A stretch of 64,000 nt of DNA from Stomorhina lunata (Eukaryota; Arthropoda; Insecta; Diptera; Rhiniidae), in contig OW121743.1 of NCBI GenBank assembly GCA_933228675.1, forward strand, positions 114,935,781-114,999,780, given 5' to 3'. The translations under genes were made by a program, and so were the position numbers. Position 1 is the first letter of the stretch, and each line of letters opens with the position of its first letter. Shown here piece after piece: positions 12,837 to 25,975 of the stretch. The notes below the pieces were generated by a model that did not search any database, was not told the DNA's origin, and saw only the letters and a list, made by a program, of their open reading frames with translations.

Positions 12837-14140
12837 GTCTATGTCTTCTTCTATGTCTTAGTCTATGTCTTAGTCTATGTCTTAGTCTATGTCTTAGTCT
12901 ATGTCTTAGTCTATGTCTTAGTCTATGTCTTAGTCTATGTCTTAGTCTATGTCTTAGTCTATGTCTTAGTCTATGTCTTAGTCTATGTCTTAGTCTATGT
13001 CTTAGTCTATGTCTTAGTCTATGTCTTAGTCTATGTCTTAGTCTATGTCTTAGTCTATGTCTTAGTCTATGTCTTAGTCTATGTCTTAGTCTATGTCTTA
13101 GTCTATGTCTTAGTCTATGTCTTAGTCTATGTCTTAGTCTATGTCTTAGTCTATGTCTTAGTCTATGTCTTAGTCTATGTCTTAGTCTATGTCTTAGTCT
13201 ATGTCTTAGTCTATGTCTTAGTCTATGTCTTAGTCTATGTCTTAGTCTATGTCTTAGTCTATGTCTTAGTCTATGTCTTAGTCTATGTCTTAGTCTATGT
13301 CTTAGTCTATGTCTTAGTCTATGTCTTAGTCTATGTCTTAGTCTATGTCTTAGTCTATGTCTTAGTCTATGTCTTAGTCTATGTCTTAGTCTATGTCTTA
13401 GTCTATGTCTTAGTCTATGTCTTAGTCTATGTCTTAGTCTATGTCTTAGTCTATGTCTTAGTCTATGTCTTAGTCTATGTCTTAGTCTATGTCTTAGTCT
13501 ATGTCTTAGTCTATGTCTTAGTCTATGTCTTAGTCTATGTCTTAGTCTATGTCTTAGTCTATGTCTTAGTCTATGTCTTAGTCTATGTCTTAGTCTATGT
13601 CTTAGTCTATGTCTTAGTCTATGTCTTAGTCTTTGTCTTAGTCTATATCTTAGTCTATGTCTTAGTCTATGTCTTAGTCTATGTCTTAGTCTATGTCTTA
13701 GTCTATGTCTTAGTCTATGTCTTAGTCTATGTCTTAGTCTATGTCTTAGTCTATGTCTTAGTCTATGTCTTAGTCTATGTCTTAGTCTATGTCTTAGTCT
13801 ATGTCTTAGTCTATGTCTTAGTCTATGTCTTAGTCTATGTCTTAGTCTATGCCTTAGTCTATGTCTTAGTCTATGTCTTAGTCTATGTCTTAGTCTATGT
13901 CTTAGTCTATGTCTTAGTCTATGTCTTAGTCTATGTCTTAGTCTATGTCTTAGTCTATGTCTTAGTCTATGTCTTAGTCTATGTCTTAGTCTATGTCTTA
14001 GTCTATGTCTTAGTCTATGTCTTAGTCTATGTCTTAGTCTATGTCTTAGTCTATGTCTTAGACTATGTCTTAGTCTATGCCTTAGTCTATGTCTTAGTCT
14101 ATATTTTAATCTATGTGTTAATGCCTTAGTCAATGATTTT
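12836..14140 (-). repeat. 12-bp satellite (TCTATGTCTTAG)n, block 2, inverted
   Basis: Reverse complement of the block 1 12-mer, about 105 units. It is highly uniform through about 14060 apart from isolated substitutions near 13630-13650 and 13852. The right edge decays through progressively altered units to about 14140. It produces spurious long ORFs on both strands. Confidence 0.97.
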
Positions 14141-15699
14141 ATTAATGTTTTAGTGATAGTCTCTGTTGTTGACTATTTTATAATACCATACTTCCATCCC
14201 TGTTTGTAACTTGTTTAAATTATAATTACACATGTTGTAAAACTTGCTCGATTGTCTGGTTGTAAGTGTATCAAAATAGCAATTATAGAATAACAATATC
14301 AACAACAACAGCAATAACAACAAGAATGTCTTACACCAGCAGGAGGGTTGTAAAACAACAATAACAAAAACAACATCAATTGAAATTGAAAGAGCCACCC
14401 GTTTGATGTTTTTTGTTTGTCATTGAATTGAAGTTCATGCGATGCAACAACAGCAACAAATACTTGGGGAAATACTTTAACAATTTTTTTTATTATTATT
14501 TATATATTTTTATTATTGTTGTTTATTGTTTATTTAAGAAAACAACAATAGCAGCAGCAACAACAATACAAAAACACTTGTATAAGAATGAATAAAGGAT
14601 GACTGAAGGAAGGAAGGAAGAATAATTTACACACACGCGAAGATGCTCTTGATGATTTGATGTTGATGATCGGGGAATATGTTGCTGATGACGATGTGAT
14701 GATGAAATGATGAAAAGGACATTTGTTAGGAAGACAAACAAGTGCAAGCCTCAACGCGAAGGACAACAAGCAGCCAAACAAATAAATACACAAACACTTT
14801 GAAAGGAATTGTATGAATATTTACACACTTGCTCGGGAAGGATTCCTTTTGCGTTTTGGCCATTGCATTCAAGAGTTTACTTATTTGTTTTTGTAATTGT
14901 TATTGTAGTTATTGTTATTATTTTGTTGACGACTGGCTGTTGTAAGGATAATATTGCTGTTGTTATTCTCTATTATCCTTGTATGTTAGTTTGCCTGAAC
15001 AAGTGAGATTGGATAAATAAAGTAAGTGCGTATCAAGGCTTACAATTTCTACATGTATGTTTCTGTTCATTCTTAGTATAAAGGAAGCCTTCAAACAATA
15101 TTTTTGAAGTGTGTGCTTCGTTGCCATTGTTCTCCAGATACTCTTGAAAAATAATTTAACAAGTTCAACCAGGTTTACTTTCCTTTTTTGTAAATTATTT
15201 TCTATTTTTACATTGAAGCCATGTGCTAAATTTAAACAAGTATTTTTGAATTTTGTCACGGTTTCTGGTTGCCCTGCGTGTGTGAGCTTGTTTCGAGTTG
15301 TTGATTTAGCACTTGAACATATTTTTTCAATTTTTTTTTTTTAACTCAACTCAAAAAAACAAGTAGTTTTGTGAACATTTTCCCAGGCATTTAGTAAAAA
15401 GTGTAAAGAAAATTTCTGAGAAAGTGGTAATAAATTATACGCCAGTTAAGTACTCACATTTTCAAGGGGATTTAGAAGAATTAGACAACATGGAAATGGA
15501 CAATTGTGTGTCAAAGTATATTTTGAAAATTTGGTGTAAAATTTAAAACATTCAATAAAATTCACTAAAATTTATAATTAAAATAAAATTTATAATAAAA
15601 AAATTAGGTAAAGTGGAAAATTAGGTAATATTACAACTTTTGGGTAAAAAATAAAATTTTTTGTAAAATTTTATGTCTTCAGTCATAGGCAAAAACATG
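14141..15699. other. Unique intronic DNA with trinucleotide runs
   Basis: CAA/CAG-rich stretches at 14295-14370, 14445-14460 and 14540-14570, and GAT/ATG-rich sequence at 14640-14715. A/T-rich degenerate repeat-like sequence lies at 15520-15680. The short ORFs here look like low-complexity artefacts. Confidence 0.6.
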
Positions 15700-16880
15700 G
15701 ACTAAAATATCGACTGAAACATTCACTAAGACACAGAGTAAGACATAGACTAAGACATAGACTAAGACATAGACTAAGACATAGACTCAGACATAGACTA
15801 AGACATAGACTAAGACATAGACTAAGACATAGACTCAGACATAGACTAAGACATAGACTAAGACATAGACTAAGACATAGACTAAGACATAGACTAAGAC
15901 ATAGACTAAGACATAGACTAAGACATAGACTAAGACATAGACTAAGACATAGACTAAGACATAGACTAAGACATAGACTAAGACATAGACTAAGACATAG
16001 ACTAAGACATAGACTAAGACATAGACTAAGACATAGACTAAGACATAGACTAAGACATAGACTAAGACATAGACTAAGACATAGACTAAGACATAGACTA
16101 AGACATAGACTAAGACATAGACTAAGACATAGACTAAGACATAGACTAAGACATAGACTAAGACATAGACTAAGACATAGACTAAGACGTAGACTAAGAC
16201 ATAGACTAAGACATAGACTAAGACATAGACTAAGACATAGACTAAGACATAGACTAAGACATAGACTAAGACATAGACTAAGACATAGACTAAGACATAG
16301 ACTAAGACATAGACTAAGACATAGACTAAGACATAGACTAAGACATAGACTAAGACATAGACTAAGACATAGACTAAGACATAGACTAAGACATAGACTA
16401 AGACATAGACTAAGACATAGACTAAGACATAGACTAAGACATAGACTAAGACATAGACTAAGACATAGACTAAGACATAGACTAAGACATAGACTAAGAC
16501 ATAGACTAAGACATAGACTAAGACATAGACTAAGACATAGACTAAGACATAGACTAAGACATAGACTAAGACATAGACTAAGACATAGACTAAGACATAG
16601 ACTAAGACATAGACTAAGACATAGACTAAGACATAGACTAAGACATAGACTAAGACATAGACTAAGACATAGACTAAGACATAGACTAAGACATAGACTA
16701 AGACATAGACTAAGACATAGACTAAGACATAGACTAAGACATAGACTAAGACATAGACTAAGACATAGACTAAGACATAGACTAAGACATAGACTAAGAC
16801 ATAGACTAAGACATAGACTAAGACATAGACTAAGACATAGACTAAGACAACGACTAACTCATAGACTAAAACATAGTCCT
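15700..16880 (+). repeat. 12-bp satellite (CTAAGACATAGA)n, block 3
   Basis: Direct orientation, almost uniform from about 15740 to 16845. The left edge shows progressively altered units (CATGGACTAAAA, TATCGACTGAAA, CATTCACTAAGA, CACAGAGTAAGA). The right edge decays through AACGACTAACT. Three units carry CATAGACTCAGA between 15781 and 15840. Confidence 0.97.
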
Positions 16881-18152
16881 TTTCATCTCTCCAACCCTGT
16901 TATTACAGTTATTTTTCTTTTGTCCTTTATGTTAAACTTGTACGTATATAAGTTCATATATACATATTTATTTATTTATGTGAATGTAAGTGTGTGTGTA
17001 TTTGTGGCAATAAAATAAAGTGTTGGTGAATGGTTATTGAAGTTAATTTAAGTGATGCTTAAACAAGTGCTTAAATATTCTCGTCGAAAGGACTCCTCTT
17101 CTATCCATCCTTCCTTCCTTCCTCAAAGGACTTTAAAATGCAAACAAATAAAACATTGAAACATGTGTTACAAAAATTGTCTAAACTCAACAATAAAGAC
17201 GATCCTTAGGAAACCATATATTAACATCATTTAAATGTGGGTTATTTGTTGGAAAGGAAAGGGTGAGTTCAAGAACAATAGGGCTGTTTTTTCATATTCC
17301 ATCAAATTCAAAAACTTTTATAAAAACACAATGAAGATGGAAAAAAAGTACTTTAAAAAACAATTGAAAATCTATTTAGGAAACAAATTTTGGCTTAATT
17401 TCAAGCATAGTTAAGCAAAAATTTCTGAGTAAATATTGGTGGGAATATATAAAAGGGTTTTCGCGACAAGGGGAAAATATGTTTGATTTAAAATTCTTAA
17501 AACTTGTTAAAGTGATTTAGGGGTTATAAAATGATTGATTTAAAAATTTTATGGATAAAGAAAAATTGTACTTAATATTGTTTACCATTTTAAATTATCT
17601 TTAATTTAGATTATTTTTTAAAAAATTTAGTTGTTAAAATTTTTCTTACCAACTTAATGTTTTCTTAAATTTAACAAAATTTAAGAAATATAATTTAAAT
17701 ATCCATGCAAATGTCACAAAAACAAACTAATGTGTGACACGACATCGTAGTATTTTTTTCTTAAATGCTACTTCCCCCAGCCAGCCTCCATTTACTCCTC
17801 CCTCCCCATAAAAATTGAACTTCTAAAGAAATTTCAAACAAAAATACCGACTTTGTACAATTGTCAAACAACAACAAAGGAATTGCGCCACAAATAAAAA
17901 TTCGATTTGTTTTTTTAATATTTAACAAAAAATAAATAAACTTTATTTTTCATTCACTCTCTTTCGTTGTGAAAACCTACAAAAAGTCTGTTTTTGACAT
18001 AATCAAAAGAAATGAATGGAAAAAAAGTTGGGGCAAAAAAATGTCATTTATTCATTGAACACAAATGAAGAAAAATAGAAAAACAAACGAAAATATTTCC
18101 ATATACTCGACTAAGCAGGAACTGCAATTGGGGATGGGATTCAGTTTCATTT
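16881..18152. other. Unique AT-rich intronic DNA
   Basis: Holds a TCCTTCC microsatellite at 17104-17123 and a pyrimidine-rich patch at 17770-17810. No gene seen. Confidence 0.65.
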
Positions 18153-19422
18153 CACTAAGATATAGACTAAGACACAGACTAAGACATAGACTAAGACATA
18201 GAATAAGACATAGACTAAGACATAGACTAAGACATAGAATAAGACATAGACTAAGACATAGACTAAGACATAGACTAAGACATAGACTAAGATATAGACT
18301 AAGACATAGACTAAGACATAGACTAAGACATAGACTAAGACATAGACTAAGACATAGACTAAGACATAGACTAAGACATAGACTAAGACATAGACTAAGA
18401 CATAGACTAAGACATAGACTAAGACATAGACTAAGACATAGACTAAGACATAGACTAAGACATAGACTAAGACATAGACTAAGACATAGACTAAGACATA
18501 GACTAAGACATAGACTAAGACATAGACTAAGACATAGACTAAGACATAGACTAAGACATAGACTAAGACATAGACTAAGATATAGACTAAGACATAGACT
18601 AAGACATAGACATAGACTAAGACATAGACTTAGACATATGCTAAGACATAGACTAAGACATAGGCTAAGACATAGACTAAGACATAGACTTAGACATAGG
18701 CTAAGACATAGACTAAGACATAGACTAAGACATAGACTAAGACATAGACTAAGACATAGACTAAGACATAGACTAAGACATAGACTAAGACATAGACTAA
18801 GACATAGACTAAGACATAGACTAAGACATAGACTAAGACATGGACTAAGACATAGACTAAGACATAGACTAAGACATAGACTAAGACATAGACTAAGACA
18901 TAGACTAAGACATAGACTAAGACATAGACTAAGATATAGACTAAGACATAGACTAAGACATAGACTAAGACATAGACTAAGACATAGACTAAGACATAGA
19001 CTAAGACATAGACTAAGACATAGACTAAGACATAGACTAAGACATAGGCTAAGACATAGACTAAGACATAGACTAAGACATAGACTAAGACATAGACTAA
19101 GACATAGACTAAGACATAGACTAAGACATAGACTAAGACATAGACTAAGACATAGACTAAGACATAGACTAAGACATAGACTAAGACATAGACTAAGACA
19201 TAGACTAAGACATAGACTAAGACATAGACTAAGACATAGACTAAGACATAGACTAAGACATAGACTAAGACATAGACTAAGACATAGACTAAGACATAGA
19301 CTAAGACATAGACTAAGACATAGACTAAGATATAGACTAAGACATAGACTAAGACATAGACTAAGACATAGACTAAGACATAGACTAAGACATAGACTAA
19401 GACAAAGACTCTAAGACATCGA
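18153..19422 (+). repeat. 12-bp satellite (CTAAGACATAGA)n, block 4
   Basis: Direct orientation, about 105 units. It is more variable than block 3: GATATAGA units at 18162, 18290, 18580, 18935 and 19330, AGAATAAGA units near 18200 and 18236, and a cluster of TTAGACATA/GGCTAAGA variants at 18600-18710 that suggests local higher-order duplication. Confidence 0.97.
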
Positions 19423-21129
19423 AGAATAACTTTTTATTTTTCACCCTAAATTTCCATTTTTTACCTCAAGAATATTGATTCTATTCATGTACAATTTTTC
19501 TCATATCTCGATTTCATATCATATTTTATTGCTGTTTTTTCTTTAAACTTCAAATTGTTTAATCTTCTGAATACTTAAGTTAAAGCTTATTTGCTTAAAC
19601 GTTTCATTTCATCGAAAATGCTGGTGTTTTCTTTTCTTTAAACATTAAAAAACGAGTCCACTTCATAGTTAAATGATGTTGATGTTGCCGGTTTGTGGTA
19701 AAGGTTTCCAGAGTCAATTCACCCCTATAAACATTTGAAGAATTTTTCACCCTAAACAAGAGCCAAAAACGAGTGTTTAGGTTATTGATGTTGTTTTTAT
19801 CTTTATTTCTATTTGAGTACTCACGACACTCACATTAATTTCGAATTAGTTTTGCATCATGTGGTCCATGATGCAGAAAAATCATCGTCATTGAAGCTAT
19901 AGCTATAGCAAGAATCTACAATGCTAACACTAACAGTCAGTCAGGCAGTCAGTCAGTCTAGCAAACGAATGAACACACGTAGCATAGCAAATTTTATCTA
20001 CCATAAATACTCGCAAGAGAAAGAGCTATTAAATGAATAGGATTATTATTATTGTTGTAGTTGTTGGTTTTGTGTTGAACATAGATATTTGACAGGTTCA
20101 GGTTTTGTTGTTTTGTTGTTTTTTGTATATGTTGCAGCTACATTATTTCTTGGTATTTGGTTTAGATTTTATTATTTGGCATTGGGTGCCCCAGTGTACA
20201 CAAAACTCACACCAAGCAACTGACTGGCTCTTCATACCTTACGTTTGAGTTGGATGTTGAATTGTACATCGAATCCGAGTATATGGGGATATGGTTATTT
20301 GAACTGTGAGCCATTTAAGTTACGAAGACGTAGAAGGAAAGCTTTAGCAGAGTAATAAAAGCTAAAGGTGAATTGCGTATCACATTTAGCAACAAAATTT
20401 TATGGGAAACCATTAAAAGCAAACAAATACTAAAAATGGAAGAGAAATTTCCAAGTACATCCAAGTATTTGAACATAAGTATTTAAAGTAAAATAAAACC
20501 ACAAATAATTTACTTTACGCAAAACAAAACAAAAAAAAATGTGATTTTAAATGTCACTGCTTTTAACAACGTAAATATTTGAGGTAAAAAAACCTCAAAA
20601 CAATCATCAATGTTTTTTTTTTCTTTCTTACTTTTAAATAAACTTCAGTTTTTTCTTCATTTAACTGATGATGCCACTGATCAACGGATTTTCCTCTTGA
20701 ATAATTTTTCGAATTTTTTATATGAAAACTAACATAACAGAAAACACTAAATACCACCAACTCCGTCTTTTGAGGCAAATGCAAATCTGGTTTCTTGTTT
20801 TAAGGTGTTGTAAAAAATTAGGTTAATTCCTGCTTGAATGCGAGATCTCCTTTCAACATTCATCTTCTCTTGCGTAAATGAAGCCTGTCCAAAGATTTAT
20901 GAATATTTACTCCACCGACCGACCAATTCTTTGAAATTCATGAAAAGTTTCTATGTTAATATGCTTGTCATTTGACTGACATATGCAAAATTTTCGCAAC
21001 CATGAGTCGCTCTGTTGCAAGGTGATTGTCGCTTTTCACATGTGCGTAAATATTAGGGGGAAACATTAGTTAAAGTCTTTGAGAGGAAACGAGTTTTCAA
21101 CATAAACAACATCAACAGAGAACATTAAT
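19423..21129. other. Unique intronic DNA
   Basis: Contains a CAGT microsatellite at 19934-19958 and short GTTGTT runs near 20050-20120. No exon, RNA gene or transposon recognised. Confidence 0.65.
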
Positions 21130-23290
21130 TTGTTATTTACTCAAAATTTAAATTTCAAAACAAATATTACAATTTTACACAAAATATGCAAATTTTTAAA
21201 AAACTAAAAAATTTGTTACAAAATATAAATTTTGCTAAAACTTCAAAATTTAAAATTTGGTAAAAACTCGAAAATTTTGTAAAAATTCAAAAACTTAAAA
21301 ATTTTGTAGAAATTCAAAAATTTTGTAAAAATTCAAAAATTTTGTAAAAATTCAAAAATTTTGTAAAAATTCAAAAATTTTGTAAAAATTCAAAAATTTT
21401 GTAGAAATTCAAAAATTTTGTAAAAATTTTAAAATTTTGTAAAAATTTTAAAATTTTGTAAAAATTTTAAAATTTTGTAAAAATTTTAAAATTTTAAAAA
21501 TTTTGTAAAAATTGAAAAATTTTGTAGAATATTAAGATTTTTTAAAATATTCAAAAATTTTGTAAAAATTTAAAAATTTTGTAAAAATTTTAAAATTTTG
21601 TAAAAATATAAAAAATTTGTAAAAATTTAAAATATTTAAAAATTTTGTAAAAATTCAAAAATTTTGTAGAATATTAAAATTTTTTAAAAAACTTAAAATT
21701 TTTTTAAACATTCAAGAATTTTTTAAAAATTCAAAAATTTTGTTAAATTCAAAAATTTTGTTAAATTCAAAAATTTTATAAAAATTTAAAAATTTTTTAA
21801 AAATTCAAAAAATTTTTGAAAATTCAAAAATTTTGTTAAATTCAAAAATTTTTTTAAAATTCAAAAATTTTTTAATAATTCAAGAGTTCTATAAAAATTC
21901 AAAAATTTTGTAAGAATTCAAAAATTTTGTAAAAATTCAAAAATTTTGTAAGAATTCAAAAATTTTGTAAAAATTCAAAAATTTTGTAAAAATTCAAAAA
22001 TTTTGTAAAAATTCAAAAATTTTGTAAAAATTTAAAAATTTTGTAAAAATTCAAAAATTTTGTAAAAATTCAAAAAATTTGTAAAGATTCAAAAATTTTG
22101 CAAATTTTGAAAAATTCAAAAATATAAAAAAAATATTAAAATTTTTTTAAAAAACTTAAAATTTTTTAGACAAAAAATTTTCTTACAAAATATAAATTTT
22201 GCAAAAACTTGCAATTTTTGTTAAAATTAAAAAATTTTGCAAAAACTTGCAATTTTTGTAAAAATTAAAAAATTTTGCAAAAACTTGCTAATTTTGTAAA
22301 ATTTCAAATTTTGTAAAAACTCAAAAATGTAAAAATTTTGTAAAAATTCAAAAACTTTGTAGAATATATTAAAATTTTTAAGACAAAAAATTTTCTTACA
22401 AAATATAAATTTTGCAAAAACTTGCTAATTTTGTAAAAATTCAAAAATTTTATAAAAATTCAAAAATTTTGTAAAAAGTTAAAAATTTTGTGAAAATTCA
22501 AACATTTTGTAAAAAATCTAGAATTTTGTAAAAATTCAAAAATTTTGTAAAAAATCGAAAATTTTGTAAAAATTCAAAAATTTTGTTAAAATTCAAAAAT
22601 TTTGTTAAAATTCAAAAATTTTGTAAAAGTTCAAATATTTTGTATAAATTCAAAATTTTTCTAAAAATTCAAAGATTTTCTAAAAATTAAAAAATTTTGT
22701 AAAAATTCAAAAACTTTGTAAAAATTTAAAAATTTTGAAAAAAAATAAAAAAAATTGTAAATTAAAAAAATTTTGTGAAAATTTAAAAATTTTGTAAAAA
22801 TTTAAAAATTTTGTAAAAATTTAATAATTTTGTATAAATTTAAAATTCTGTAAAATTCAAAAATTTTGCAAAAATTCAAAATTTTTGTAAAAATTCAAAA
22901 TTTTTGTAAAAATTTAATAATTTTGTAAAAATTTACAAATTTTCTTTAATTAAAAAATTTTTTAAAATTTAAAATTTTGTAAAAGTTTCAATTTTTTTTT
23001 TTTTAAATTTTGTAAAAATTCAAAAATTTTGTAGAATATTAAAGTTTTTTAAAAAACTTAACATTTTCTAGACTAAGACATAGACTAATAAACAAAAATT
23101 TTCTTACAAAATATAAATTTTGCAAAAACTTGTAAGAATTCAAAAATTTTGTAAAAATTCACAAATTCTGTAGAATATTAAAATTTCAAAAAATTTCAAA
23201 AAAACCTAAAAATTTAGGACAAAAAAATTACTTACAAAAAAGTTTATTAAACGAAAATATTAAAAATTTACAAAAAAAAATGGTGTAAAT
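21130..23290. repeat. 19-bp A/T array with higher-order structure
   Basis: Units of GTAAAAATTCAAAAATTTT (19 bp, checked at 21363/21382), heavily diverged. A longer segment (ACAAAATATAAATTTTGC plus AAAACTTGC) recurs near 21206, 22188, 22398 and 23105, so a higher-order repeat is present. A fragment of the 12-bp satellite sits inside it at 23068-23090. Confidence 0.9.
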
Positions 23291-23324
23291 TTTTTATAGT
23301 TAATTTTTTTTTTACTACAAACCA

Positions 23325-23945
23325 GGGACCATAACTGTAAGAACTTTTATCGCAAAAGTCAGAAAATAAAAGTTATCTTTTGACTTTTATTTTTTAGAGC
23401 AGGAATAAAATTTTTTGATTTTTATGTTTTCGAGAAAAAATAACAGTTATTTTTTACTTTTGTATTTTCGAGCAGAAATAAAAGCCAAAATAACAGTTAT
23501 TTTTGTCTTTTATTTTTTCGAGCAGAAATAAAAGAAATTTTTTGACTCTAATTTTTTTGAGCAAAAATAACTGTTATTTTTGGCTCATATTTTTTCGAGC
23601 AGAAATAAAAGTTATTTTTTGACTTTTATTTTGTCGAGCAGAAATAAAAGTTATTTTTGTCTTTCTTTTTGAATAATACTTACATCCCAACAATTTTGTT
23701 ATTTTTTGATCAAAAAATAACTTTTATTTCTGCTCGAAAAAATTAAAGTTAAAAATAACTTTAATTTTTTCGAAAAAATAAAACTCAAAAATAACTGTTA
23801 TTTTGGCTCGAAAAAATAAATCTCGAAAAAATTAAATTCAAAAAATAACTTTTATTTCTGCTTGAAAAAATAAAAGTTAAAAATAACTGTTATTTTTGCT
23901 CAAAAAAATAAAAATTAGAAAATAACAGTTATTTTTTTTTTTTCC
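23325..23945. repeat. Fold-back array centred near 23710
   Basis: Left arm: repeats of CGAGCAGAAATAAAAG with TTATTTTT at irregular 39-77 bp spacing (23469, 23519, 23596, 23635). Right arm: the reverse complement (CTTTTATTTCTGCTCG). The centre is a perfect 24-bp palindrome at 23698-23721 built on TTTTTTGATCAAAAAA. The whole 600 bp could form a long hairpin. Confidence 0.9.
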
Positions 23946-24999
23946 AATACTATCAAAATGGTATACTTGGTTTTATTCTCCGACATTTCCTTGAGGTGGC
24001 TTGATTTAATTACAAATTTAAAAATAGCAGTTATTTCGGTCTCTGCTACAAACTCGATTGCTAAAGAGTTTGAATATAAATCTTTTTATTTTGTATCTTT
24101 TTATGTCAAAAACTGTCCATTCATCCTCCTTTGTCCTTACAAATCCTGAGAGACCTTAAAATATATACCAACTTATTTTTTTTTATAAAGAGTGAGTGAT
24201 GATTACATTTGTGAAGGAAGACTCCTCAAAGTCCATCCATTCATCATTACCCTCTACTTGTTTAACTCTCGAATTATTTTCTTCAAATTTATTTTTCCCC
24301 AAATCCCTGAAATGTTTTGTTTTTGATACGTTCATCTCATATAAATAATTGCTGCGTATTTCCAACGTATGCTTTTGCCAAAAATCATTAGCAAAATAAA
24401 ACTAAGGGTGTTTTTCCAGAGGGTAATTCTTTTATTTCCAACAAAATATATATCATAGAAAATGCAAGTCTCATCTGTTGTGGATTAGATTATGGTATCA
24501 TAAACTTGTAATTTATTGATTTAAGGAAGTTGCAAACAAGTGTTTTATTTTATTATATTTTCCTCCTTCAAACTCATGAGTTTGTTGTTAAATTTGCCAA
24601 CTGTTCACATCTGAAAAATCTGCTAGAGTTGTTCAAGAGTCATTTTTATGTTTAAAGCTTGTTTAAAGGTTAAATGCTTTAGCTTCATTTGGTGTCTTAG
24701 TCTCTAAGGACGTTGGAGGTTTTGGTCTCTGGAGAGTATTTGGTCTGAGATAGATTTATGACGTTTTGAGATTTTTTTGAAGGTTTACAGTCAAAATTAG
24801 TTTTGTACATAAATGTGCGAATTATTATGATTTAATTTGTAACAGATGCTTGTGAAAAATCAGTGTTGAGCTTTCTTCTCATTTTAAAAATTTTATTTCT
24901 GCCTCTACATTAACTCGTACTTTAGCTTTAATAAAAATTTACGAGAGCTTTCGTGCTTGTGTTACAATTATTAAAGCTTTTTGCTCACCTGTGTACAAA
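23946..24999. other. Unique AT-rich intronic DNA
   Basis: ORFs at 23958-24149 (+) and 24183-24365 (-) show no domain. Nothing else recognised. Confidence 0.6.
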
Positions 25000-25834
25000 T
25001 TTCAAACCCAGTATTTTATAAATTCGAGGTTTATAGTCTGGCTTCAATTTTTAAAAACATATTTTTGTTAATACGCGCTTTTATGAAAACTTTTAGAAAG
25101 TTTTATTCTGCATTTGAAAATAATAGTTCATATTAACGTTAAGGTTTTTAAGGTTACAAAAAACAATTATGAAAGCTCTCATATACATGTTAAGCTTTTA
25201 GATAATTATTAAAACTTAAAAGTTTCTGGTTAAAATAAGGAAATTATTTCCCTTTTGTTAAGCTTTGAATCTAGAAAACTTATTCAAAAAGCTTTTATGT
25301 TTTCCAAAATGTTTTAATTAATTTTGGCTATTTTATTTCATAAGCTTCTTCTTTAAATTAGCTTTTTTCAATTATACAAAACTGTTACAAAAACTTTTGT
25401 TTTGAATAGCTTTAACCTTTTTTATAAAACAACAAGTCATTTTGATTTTTAAAGAAAAGCTTCTTAAGCTTATTTCTATTTGCAAATCATGTCAACTTTA
25501 CATTCCTTTACGAACTAATTAATAATTTTTGCTTTAAAAGCTAAAAGCTTTAAGTAAATTTAACGTATATTTACCAGAAGGTAAACATGAACTTTTTGCA
25601 CAAAAAAGAAGCTTTTGATGTATTTTGTATAATATTTATTTAAAAAGTTAAATTAGTAAAACAAACGAGTTTTTTTTATAAATTTTTACCGCCAAAAAGC
25701 TTACAATTTTACCGCCAAAAGCTTACAAGCTTACAATTCATAAGTTTTGCTCTAAAAGCGAAAAGCTTAACGTATAATTATCAAAAGCAATAAACTTGTT
25801 TGTAAAAAAGAAGCTTTTAGCGTATATTGTAAAA

Positions 25835-25975
25835 CGGAGCTGTCCAGCTCTATAGCACAATGTGCTAACATTTACAAAAGAGCTTTCACACCGACACACT
25901 ATGTGTGAACGAGACACAACTATGTTTGTCTCGCTCACACGTAAAATTGTCTTTTCAAATTCAAAGCTACCAGAT
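25835..25975 (+). repeat. Dispersed ~135 bp element, copy A
   Basis: Begins CGGAGCTGTCCAGCTCTA and includes TTTACAAAAGAGCTTT, GTGTGAACGAGACACAACT and AAAATTGTCTTT. An inverted relative lies at 54730-54869, with matching order and only scattered differences. No coding frame; function unknown. It may be a transposon fragment or a conserved intronic element. Confidence 0.75.

Noticed and set aside
12832..14133. Open frame of 433 codons (LRHR repeat), - strand
   Set aside because: Same satellite read on the other strand.
1..14140. Telomere or centromere repeat interpretation of the 12-bp satellite
   Set aside because: The blocks are short, lie in both orientations and sit within a gene intron. 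Nothing in the sequence points to a chromosome end.
12824..14209. Open frame of 461 codons (LSLC repeat), + strand
   Set aside because: The 12-bp satellite unit is divisible by three and one frame lacks stops, so length carries no coding signal. No domain, and the repeat is inverted elsewhere.
18065..19414. Open frame of 449 codons with an Arg/His/Leu repeat
   Set aside because: It begins in unique DNA by chance and is kept open by the 12-bp satellite. The other direct blocks show the same open frame.
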